Source: Fibrobacter sp. (lineage in GTDB: Bacteria > Fibrobacterota > Chitinivibrionia > Chitinivibrionales > Chitinispirillaceae). Taken from it: a stretch of DNA of 52,288 nt. Made by a program: the position numbers and the translations under genes. The notes under the pieces are model-generated. The model searched no databases. It was not told the DNA's origin and was given only the letters and a program-made list of their open reading frames with translations. Shown here piece after piece: positions 42,582 to 49,249 of this stretch; within the stretch, counting starts at the first letter, position 1; every line of letters begins with the position of its first letter. Location of the stretch: positions 1-52,288 of the forward strand of contig JAAYPC010000245.1 in assembly GCA_012519985.1 (NCBI GenBank). Direction: 5' to 3'.

Positions 42582-43652
42582 ATGGAAATTATGAAACGTT
42601 TAAGAGGAATTAATATTGGAGGATGGCTCAGCCAACTGGATGCTATCAAGGAGAAAGATCCGGATAATTTCTCCGGTATCGATGCACATATAGAATCATT
42701 TATTACTGAAAAAGACTTTCTTCAGGTGAAAGAATGGGGCTTTAACCATGTGCGGCTCCCGATTGACTATTACCTCTTTTTTGATGAAAATGCCAATCCT
42801 TACCAATATCGGTTAAAGTATCTGGACCAGGCTGTGAGGTGGGCTTACAATGCAGAGCTTTCTATGATTATCGACCTGCATGAATGTCCAGGGCACGATT
42901 TCGCAGAATCAGATAATGTCCCGATCCAGAATCTCTTCGTAGATCCCTCTTATTTGAAAAAAACAGAAAAAATCTGGGCTTGTCTTTCTGAACGCTATAG
43001 CGACAACAATCATATTTTCTATGAGGTGCTTAACGAACCGGTTGCACCGGCTGCAGAAATGTGGAATGAAATTAAGGATAAGCTGTGCAAGAATATCCGC
43101 AGGTACGCTTCAAAGATACCGATAATTGTTGGTTCCAACTTGTGGAACAGTCCTTCAGCATACTCCGAACTTACTCCTGTAGACCTGGATAACATGATCT
43201 ACTGTTTCCATTTCTATGAACCGCTCCTCTTTACTCATCAGTTTGCTCCCTGGATAAGTGAACCGGAGATAAGAGAAAAACGGGAATATCCTGGAGATTA
43301 TGGAAAAGGTTTGATCCGTAAATATGGCACGGCATCGGCAGGTGTTTGGGACAGGGATCGTTTTGTTGAGGAGATTGCTTCTGTAAAAAAATTCGGAGAT
43401 AGATATGGGGCACCTGTAATATGCAATGAATTCGGAGTCTATGCTCTTGTTCCCATGCAGTTTCAATTACGGTGGCTGGATGATCTTTTGTCAGTCTGTA
43501 AAGAAATGGATATCGGTTTCAGTTATTGGAATTATAAGAATCTTGATTTTGGAATAATATCCAGAGGCGAGAGTCTCCACAGTAAGCTTGAGCAATACAA
43601 TAATCCACAAAGGATTAATTATCAGTTGTTGTCTATTCTTCAGAAATACTGA
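42582..43652 (+). CDS. GH5-family glycoside hydrolase without signal peptide
   Basis: 356 residues. RGINIGGWLSQ at the start, VKEWGFNHVRLPIDY, SMIIDLHECPGHD, the acid/base Glu152 in FYEVLNEP, IYCFHFYEP and the nucleophile Glu283 in VICNEFGVY make a complete GH5 (beta/alpha)8 active site, closest in style to exo-1,3-beta-glucanase or cellulase members. There is no signal peptide, so it should act in the cytoplasm on imported oligosaccharides. ATG 42582 or 42591 (MKRLRG); neither has a strong ribosome binding site. It lies after the HPr gene, but 347 bases apart. Confidence 0.9.
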   Translation: MEIMKRLRGINIGGWLSQLDAIKEKDPDNFSGIDAHIESFITEKDFLQVKEWGFNHVRLPIDYYLFFDENANPYQYRLKYLDQAVRWAYNAELSMIIDLHECPGHDFAESDNVPIQNLFVDPSYLKKTEKIWACLSERYSDNNHIFYEVLNEPVAPAAEMWNEIKDKLCKNIRRYASKIPIIVGSNLWNSPSAYSELTPVDLDNMIYCFHFYEPLLFTHQFAPWISEPEIREKREYPGDYGKGLIRKYGTASAGVWDRDRFVEEIASVKKFGDRYGAPVICNEFGVYALVPMQFQLRWLDDLLSVCKEMDIGFSYWNYKNLDFGIISRGESLHSKLEQYNNPQRINYQLLSILQKY

Positions 43653-43755
43653 TATTGTATCAAGAGTCTTCACTACTGGATAAGTCAGTTAATCATTTGA
43701 GTGGCTTCAATCCAATTTGTCATGCAGTTAAAATTACATATCCAAAACGGTCAAA

Positions 43756-43786
43756 GAAGATTTCTCACTCCGTTCGAAATGACAGA
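43756..43786. repeat. TTTCGA-type intergenic repeat, inverted copy
   Basis: GAAGATTTCTCACTCCGTTC then GAAATGACAGA is nearly the reverse complement of GTCATTTCGAACGGAAGTGA plus GAATCT at 22639. It lies between two convergent genes. Confidence 0.7.
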
Positions 43787-43840
43787 CAGAAGATCGAGGG
43801 TTAACCGGGGAACCGATCCTTGCTCTGTTTTTCTGATCGG

Positions 43841-45505
43841 TCAGGGTTTAATAATGGTTATAAACTTTTGATCAGGGCGTTGATTCATAAAGCTTAACTT
43901 AACCCAATCAGCACTTCTGGCCCTGCTATCTATGCGGAACTCATCAAGAGTACCATAAAAGTAACCGGGTATACCATCTGGAACATTAGATGCATCGTAA
44001 GGACTTCGGCCGATCTCATCATCTGATTCCCCGGACACTGCACGGTATTCAGAAATCGAATTTTCAAGAACCCCATTTATGTAAAGAGTGTTGCTCCCAT
44101 CACCCCAGCTCCAGGAAACAAAATACCATACATTGGCGAAAAAGTTGGATGTTTTACTGGCCAGATATTCACCACCTTCGGGATTCTCCAATTTGGCTAT
44201 CAGGTTTCCCGCAGCTCCAGTCCCCGTACCGGGAAAGAAATCCGATCCCAGAAGACTGAGGGTGAAATCATGGTCATCCGCAATTTTCTTCCCCCAGATC
44301 CCCTGTGTCTTTGAAGTGTACTGATCGATATTAAAAACCAGTTTGAACCAGCATGAGATCGATCCGCTCGGGCGATCAGGAAGACTTTCTACCCGGAAAA
44401 AACTGCTGAAGCCATTGAAGAAACGGCCATTCCCAATGACACCTTCACTGGTGTCATAAGAGCTACTGTCAATACCGTTATAGGCATCTAAGGCTGCATT
44501 CTTAAGATTTCCATTAAAATGGTAACATCCTAAGAAGCCATAGGAGGAATCAAATACAGGGAGGGGAGCTGAAGTTGATACATTGTTGCGGTTTCCCCAG
44601 AGCATTGTTATGGTTTGTTTATCACTATTTCCATATACTGTGTCCAGAGATACCCAGATAATGGCAGTCTTTTTAGTGATATCCCATTGCTCAATTTCAA
44701 AACGGAGCTGCTTATTTTGGGAATCAATGAAGATACAGTCACTTCCGTCGTCAGTCGCACTGCTGAAATCAAAATCGCTCTCTGATAATCTGATCAACAC
44801 AGGGAAACTGTATACATTTTCTTTGATGTCAGCACCAGAAGAGGTGGTATTCAGAGAAATGATACAACTGTTATCCCAACCGGCAAATGGAATGGACACT
44901 GTTTGGGCTGAAGAAAAAGTGACACTGTCGATTTTACACGGGACCCAATCTTCTTTGTCAGCCACTATCAGCAGGTCAAAATTGCCATCAGGCAGATCAT
45001 TGACAGCAAATGATCCATCGGCGGAAATCGGCAAACAGCGATCAAGCCCGTAAATCAAAAGATATCTCTTTAAAGATGAATCGGTAACCTGACCAGCATT
45101 GCCTTGCAGGCTCGCATAAGGTTTTAATGTGTCATTAAGAGAAATTGTAGAATCAGATTCTTCGGATACTCCTACTCTGATAGAGGTTACCGAGGATTCC
45201 CGGTCATTTATTTCTATTATGTAATCACCTGTACCGATCGAGTCGATAGCAAAAAAACCCGAATCATCTGTCATTGTCTCGATGATTCTGGGATTGGGAG
45301 TTAATGAGGTGTCTGAAGCAAAATCTGCCAGATAATCTACAGGACAACATACCACCGGGACACCTGCTGCCCGTTTGCCATCGCTTGTGTAGATAACTGC
45401 GGCAACTTTGGCATTACCGGTATCTGCTGTACCACCTGCATAATCGGGAGAACAACTGATAAGCAGTGCTATGCAAGTAACCAGTAAAAGAATCAGACTG
45501 CTCAT
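43841..45505 (-). CDS. DUF2341/LamG-domain lipoprotein
   Basis: 554 residues. LLISC with Cys18 is a good lipobox, so this is an outer-envelope lipoprotein. Residues ~30-125 form a carboxypeptidase-regulatory-like/Cna-B fold (VPVVCCPVDY...SIGTGDYIIEI). Residues ~225-330 are DUF2341 (FPVLIRLSESDFDFSSATDDGSD... ITMLWGN). Residues ~340-550 are a LamG/concanavalin-type jelly roll (YHFNGNLKNAA... ISCWFKL... GTLDEFRIDSRARS). DUF2341 plus LamG is frequent in surface proteins that bind polysaccharide or other cells. The ATG overlaps the TIGR02147 stop as ATGA, so the two are coupled. Confidence 0.9.
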   Translation of the reverse strand: MSSLILLLVTCIALLISCSPDYAGGTADTGNAKVAAVIYTSDGKRAAGVPVVCCPVDYLADFASDTSLTPNPRIIETMTDDSGFFAIDSIGTGDYIIEINDRESSVTSIRVGVSEESDSTISLNDTLKPYASLQGNAGQVTDSSLKRYLLIYGLDRCLPISADGSFAVNDLPDGNFDLLIVADKEDWVPCKIDSVTFSSAQTVSIPFAGWDNSCIISLNTTSSGADIKENVYSFPVLIRLSESDFDFSSATDDGSDCIFIDSQNKQLRFEIEQWDITKKTAIIWVSLDTVYGNSDKQTITMLWGNRNNVSTSAPLPVFDSSYGFLGCYHFNGNLKNAALDAYNGIDSSSYDTSEGVIGNGRFFNGFSSFFRVESLPDRPSGSISCWFKLVFNIDQYTSKTQGIWGKKIADDHDFTLSLLGSDFFPGTGTGAAGNLIAKLENPEGGEYLASKTSNFFANVWYFVSWSWGDGSNTLYINGVLENSISEYRAVSGESDDEIGRSPYDASNVPDGIPGYFYGTLDEFRIDSRARSADWVKLSFMNQRPDQKFITIIKP

Positions 45506-46356
45506 GCTGTACCTGTATCCCTGGATTTAACTGAGTGAAGGTCTTCGCTCACTGGAAAGAGAGAAATGTTCATTTGATAGATCCTGCTGCTTTTGTTGTC
45601 ATTATTAACTATAAATTTGACCCTGTCCTTAAAAGCCTCGATTTCAGTTGTAAGCAGTTCATAAGCTTCAGGAGATATCCCCATGGTGATTCCGGATATG
45701 TGTCTGTTATTTCTGTCTATGGTATCCAGGGCAATTTTAGATTGATCAATCATATTTCGGGTAAAGTTTTTTATAGCCAGTGATGAAACTGGATCGTCGA
45801 CGACAATGGCAGAAGAGGTCTGTTTGAATCTGCCGTTTTCAAGTCTCTCTACCAGCTTAAGCTTTAGAAGCAGATTTACGGCAGCTTTGGCCTGAGTGGC
45901 TTCGATTCTAGGTTTGAGCACAGAAGCCATCAAATTATAGTTATCCTTGAAATCATATAAGCAGATAAGCTCTCTGATTACAGGTGTATACCAGTTGGAA
46001 TAAAAGTCATACTGATCTGCCTTAAGCACCGACTCTCTCACGCCGCTGATCATTGCTCTTAGTACCGAGTAATACTCCTGTTTTTCCACCGATGTTGTAG
46101 CCTGATTGAAAAGCACCAGATTATAGAAGAATTTTTTCTCTCTTGGTGAAAGACCCAGGGCTTTGGCGAACCGTTCAGTCATAGTGGGGGTAAGATTTCT
46201 CTGGCCATCGATGACATGTTTTAGAAATGATGGTGAATTAATGCCCAATTTCTGAGAAAAATAACGATAGGAGAAATAGCGTGCAGTTTTCTTTTTATTT
46301 TGATAGTACTCTGCTAAAAATCTTCTGTAATCAATAAAATCAAATACGCTTAACAT
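45502..46356 (-). CDS. TIGR02147-family regulator
   Basis: 284 residues. MLSVFDFIDYRRFLAEYYQN then SYRYFSQKLGINSPSFLKHV is the family start: a variant helix-turn-helix, followed by LTPTMTERFAKALGLSPRE and a ~180-residue C-terminal domain (DUF4423-like). The family is expanded in Fibrobacterota and is thought to regulate adjacent surface-protein genes; direct evidence is lacking. I prefer the ATG at 46356; a TTG six codons upstream is in frame. No Shine-Dalgarno is visible for either. It is followed, with ATGA overlap, by the lipoprotein gene. Confidence 0.9.
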   Translation of the reverse strand: MLSVFDFIDYRRFLAEYYQNKKKTARYFSYRYFSQKLGINSPSFLKHVIDGQRNLTPTMTERFAKALGLSPREKKFFYNLVLFNQATTSVEKQEYYSVLRAMISGVRESVLKADQYDFYSNWYTPVIRELICLYDFKDNYNLMASVLKPRIEATQAKAAVNLLLKLKLVERLENGRFKQTSSAIVVDDPVSSLAIKNFTRNMIDQSKIALDTIDRNNRHISGITMGISPEAYELLTTEIEAFKDRVKFIVNNDNKSSRIYQMNISLFPVSEDLHSVKSRDTGTA

Positions 46357-46408
46357 GATTTTAAATATAGACAAAAACGTTTGAATTGAGTCTTAAATAA
46401 TACTGAGG

Positions 46409-46439
46409 ATTATACGTTTTGTGTACACGGCATGTGTAC
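46409..46439 (-). promoter_or_regulatory. Candidate promoter and operator of the TIGR02147 operon
   Basis: A perfect TATAAT lies at 46414-46409 on the minus strand, about 50 bases before the start codon. Where a -35 box should be there is an inverted repeat instead, GTACAC-ggcat-GTGTAC (46423-46439), with no TTGACA. A palindrome over the -35 position suggests a site for a dimeric regulator, possibly the TIGR02147 protein itself. Confidence 0.45.
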
Positions 46440-46593
46440 CTGTTTCTTCCTCTGGTACTTACTTCACCAACCAGTCTATCTTCCGCAATATGGTTGTAAA
46501 AAAATAACAGACTATGGTAATATAGCTTTAAAAGGTGCTTATAGCAGGAAAAAAAACCAAATTAGGGATGGTAATATTCAGAGGAGAAGGAAT

Positions 46594-46869
46594 TCAATGC
46601 TCCTCCTCTTTATTTTCTATTTCTATGAGGGTGTATTCCTCTGATCGCAGACAATCATAGATTTCATCACTGATTTGTTCATCAGGTGTTTCCCAGGTAT
46701 GGATATCATCGATTTTTCCCTGATATTCCAGAAAATCTATAACTGGTTGTAATTTATGACCTTTATAAATGATGTGCTTTCCATAGTTCTCATCATTTTC
46801 AGCTACCTCTTCAATACTGATATCTTCGGCAAACTCGAAAACGGCTGTGACAGTAAGTACCAGTTTCAT
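46594..46869 (-). CDS. Small acidic hypothetical protein
   Basis: 91 residues, strongly acidic, starting MKLVLTVTAVFEFAEDISIE and ending in a charged tail. AAGGAGG lies five bases before ATG 46869, a near-perfect ribosome binding site. No signal peptide or transmembrane helix. No family recognised. Confidence 0.75.
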   Translation of the reverse strand: MKLVLTVTAVFEFAEDISIEEVAENDENYGKHIIYKGHKLQPVIDFLEYQGKIDDIHTWETPDEQISDEIYDCLRSEEYTLIEIENKEEEH

Positions 46870-46904
46870 TAAACCTCCTTCTTAAGCAGAAAAAAGAAAC
46901 CAGA

Positions 46905-47087
46905 TCAACTTTTCTGTGGAGTTGTAAGCTGTTCTTTTTTTGCCTGCTTTCTAGCCTGACACTCTGGACAGAGCGCTCCCCGATAATTAGGAAAGTGGGG
47001 AGGGGTCTGAAATGGCTGATACCAGTAACCATTTAGTTTAATTCTGCCACAAACAACACATTCGGGCAGATATACTTCACTACTCAT
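46905..47087 (-). CDS. Small zinc-ribbon-like protein
   Basis: 60 residues from ATG 47087, with AAGGAG seven bases upstream. Two CxxC pairs, CVVCG near residue 10 and CPECQ near residue 41, can form one zinc site. The tail is basic (ARKQAKKEQ). It lies 35 bases before the acidic hypothetical gene in the same direction, so the pair is probably one transcript. Function unknown. Confidence 0.7.
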   Translation of the reverse strand: MSSEVYLPECVVCGRIKLNGYWYQPFQTPPHFPNYRGALCPECQARKQAKKEQLTTPQKS

Positions 47088-47208
47088 ATTCGGACTCCTT
47101 GCTTGGTAAGTGTAATCTCTTGAATTAATAGGAGAATCAAAGAACATGCCAGAAAAGTTGTGATATGTTAAGCGTTATACCAGAAACTGACCTTGCCAAA
47201 TCAAGAGA

Positions 47209-47598
47209 TTATCTCTGAGTCCTCTTCAGCAAATGATAATCAATAGCATTGCTGGAGGAATTAGACAAACGATATATCTTTTCAAGTGAAACGTAATCGT
47301 ATGCCCCGTTCTTGATCGAAAACCGGAAATCCTCTTCCCGCTCTAATTCCCCTATCAATATCAACGGAGCTGGTATCGGATGATTCTGCCGCAAACCTAA
47401 AAGAACCTCCCCAAGTCCAGCAATTCTACTGCTCATCAAAACCAGTTGCGGTTTGAATTCTCTGATAAAATCCAGAAATGAGTGCAAATCATGGGCTACT
47501 CTGGTATTAATTTCAAAGCTTGTATGACTCAGCTCCGTTATATACCTCTCTATCAGCGCTTCATCACTTTCGTAAATAATTACGGTTACCTTTGTCAT
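47209..47598 (-). CDS. Stand-alone pseudo-receiver domain
   Basis: 129 residues matching the CheY-like fold in outline: VTVIIYESDEALIERYI for strand 1 with an acidic pair, PQLVLMSSRIAG for strand 3, APLILIG for strand 4 and NGAYDYVSL for the switch region. In strand 3 the phospho-acceptor Asp is replaced by Ser (MSSR instead of xDxx), so phosphorylation is not expected. No output domain. Start ATG 47598 with AGGTG upstream; the GTG at 47610 is less likely. Confidence 0.75.
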   Translation of the reverse strand: MTKVTVIIYESDEALIERYITELSHTSFEINTRVAHDLHSFLDFIREFKPQLVLMSSRIAGLGEVLLGLRQNHPIPAPLILIGELEREEDFRFSIKNGAYDYVSLEKIYRLSNSSSNAIDYHLLKRTQR

Positions 47599-47767
47599 AT
47601 TAATATGCACCTGTAAAAGAGGAAATTCATCCGTTTTCTTTATTGGTAGATCTGCAAAGTGAATGCCATCAATAATGGACCCTCTTTGCCGCTTTTTTAT
47701 TATGAGTGCGTTAATTATGTTAGTACTAAAGCTTTATTAACAGTAAAACCCAAAAGAAGGAGAAAAG

Positions 47768-48109
47768 ATGGTACGCATTTTATTAAATGTAGGAATCATG
47801 GCAGGGATCATCTACCTTATCGATCGGCTTCTGCCTGCAGTACATATTAAAAAACCATCAACCGCAGTCTGGGTGGCCATAGTTTACAGTCTACTGAATT
47901 ATCTGCTGGGGTGGTTATTTATCTTTCTGACCTTTCCTTTGGTTCTCCTTACTCTCGGGTTGTTTAAATTTGTAATCAACGCTTTTTTTCTGTGGCTCAC
48001 CGATAAACTGATTGAAGATTTTCGGATCGATGGCTTCGGATGGACTCTGATAACCGCTTTACTTATTTCTATAGGCAGCTCTGCAGTGCATACCATTTTG
48101 CGCTTTTAA
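47768..48109 (+). CDS. Phage holin-4/YvlD-like membrane protein
   Basis: 113 residues with four hydrophobic helices (LLNVGIMAGIIYLI, WVAIVYSLLNYLLGWLF, FPLVLLTLGLFKFVINAFFLWL, WTLITALLISIGSSA). The PLVLLTLGLFKFVINAFFLW segment is characteristic of this family. GAAGGAG lies before the ATG. Members are often linked to envelope stress; function is unproven. The 3' end overlaps the convergent protease gene by 41 bases. Confidence 0.9.
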   Translation: MVRILLNVGIMAGIIYLIDRLLPAVHIKKPSTAVWVAIVYSLLNYLLGWLFIFLTFPLVLLTLGLFKFVINAFFLWLTDKLIEDFRIDGFGWTLITALLISIGSSAVHTILRF

Positions 48110-48914
48110 ACTTCAGACTCTGCTTCTGGTAATATTTCATGGCCTCGGGGATCAGTCTCCTGATATCCCGCATTCGGTTTTCGGTGGATGGGTGAGTACT
48201 GAGGAATTCGGGAACTGAAGGACCACCCAGTTTTTCCATGCGATGCCAAAACCCCACCGCTTCGTTAGGATCATAACCTGCCATTGCCATAAAAATCAAC
48301 CCAAGCCGGTCTGCCTCTGATTCCTGGATACGACTGTATGGAAGAAGTACCCCGACCTGAGTCCCAACCCCAAAAGCAATAAGCGCCAACTGCTGGGTTA
48401 GTTGAGGCTGCTCCGATAATGCCTCGGATAACGCCATCCCTCCCAATTGAACAAGTAACAACTGGCTCATCCTCTCATTTCCGTGTCTGGCTACCGCATG
48501 CGCTATCTCATGACCTAAAACTACCGCCAGACCAGTGGCATTTTCACACACCGGCAAAATCCCTGTCAGTACCGCAGTCTTACCTCCTGGCATAGCAAAT
48601 GCATTAACCGAACTGTCCTTCACAAGATTAAATTCCCACCGAAATCCTTCCAGCACCTCCAGTTTGTTTTCTGCTCTGAAATACTGCTCGACTGCATGCT
48701 GAATTCTTTTTCCTACAGTAGCAACCATTTTTGCTTCCTCAGTTCCTCTGACTATCTGATTTTCATCAAGAAACTGCTGGTAAGACTGAAAACTCAAAGC
48801 CAGTAATTGAGATTGAGGTATAAGATTCAGTTGACGTCTTCCACTGACAGGTACCGGCGAGCACTGAATAAAGAGAAATAATCCGATAGAGGACAGGATT
48901 ACTGCAGCTTTCAT
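48069..48914 (-). CDS. M48-family metalloprotease lipoprotein (LoiP/BepA-like)
   Basis: 281 residues, starting MKAAVILSSIGLFLFIQC with a lipidation cysteine at about 18. The zinc motif HEIAH is at 135-139 (VVLGHEIAHAVARHGNERM), with the third ligand in IQESEADRLGLIFM. FAMPGGKTAVLTGIL and FLSTHPSTENRM are further family marks. Such proteases act in the periplasm on misassembled outer membrane proteins. AGGGG precedes ATG 48914; the frame is open 12 codons further, but that part is not signal-like. Confidence 0.94.
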   Translation of the reverse strand: MKAAVILSSIGLFLFIQCSPVPVSGRRQLNLIPQSQLLALSFQSYQQFLDENQIVRGTEEAKMVATVGKRIQHAVEQYFRAENKLEVLEGFRWEFNLVKDSSVNAFAMPGGKTAVLTGILPVCENATGLAVVLGHEIAHAVARHGNERMSQLLLVQLGGMALSEALSEQPQLTQQLALIAFGVGTQVGVLLPYSRIQESEADRLGLIFMAMAGYDPNEAVGFWHRMEKLGGPSVPEFLSTHPSTENRMRDIRRLIPEAMKYYQKQSLKFKSAKWYALQSCL

Positions 48915-48991
48915 ATAAACCCCTGATTTATATGAAATTGCGAAAGACATGCCATTGGGTGAAGGAAATTAGATGACAGAATAGAATGTGA

Positions 48992-49078
48992 TAATGTCAA
49001 ATCGGAAGAAAAATAGGAACAAATATCAAAACAATATCTAATCAGAAGTAATCTGGGAAAATATCTAAACGAAAGAAT
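48992..49078. repeat. AT-rich ~87-bp dispersed repeat, copy B
   Basis: TCAAATCGGAAGAAAAATAG, AACAATATCTAATCAGAAGT and CTAAACGAAAGAAT correspond in order to 20383-20470. It lies in the 48915-49232 spacer, upstream of the protease gene and downstream of the debranching enzyme gene. The rest of that spacer shows no gene. Confidence 0.8.
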
Positions 49079-49205
49079 CAAAGCGAAAAGCAGTTAACAC
49101 AATAATAGCAAATCACTATTATCCCATAGGACCCAGTTAAGATTGATAATAAGACTATGGGTAAGGTTCAGTACATTCAGAAGTACACTGGTGTCTGTTA
49201 GCAAA

Positions 49206-49249
49206 ATCCCCCCGCTGGAAGCGCCCCCTTTATTAATGGGGAAGAGGGG
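49206..49249. repeat. GC-rich nested hairpin repeat, copy 2
   Basis: ATCCCCCCGCTGGAAGCGCC then CCCTTTATTAATGGGGAAGA matches 27557-27600. Here it covers the last few codons and stop of the debranching enzyme gene, so the C-terminal residues of that protein are encoded inside the repeat. Confidence 0.65.
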
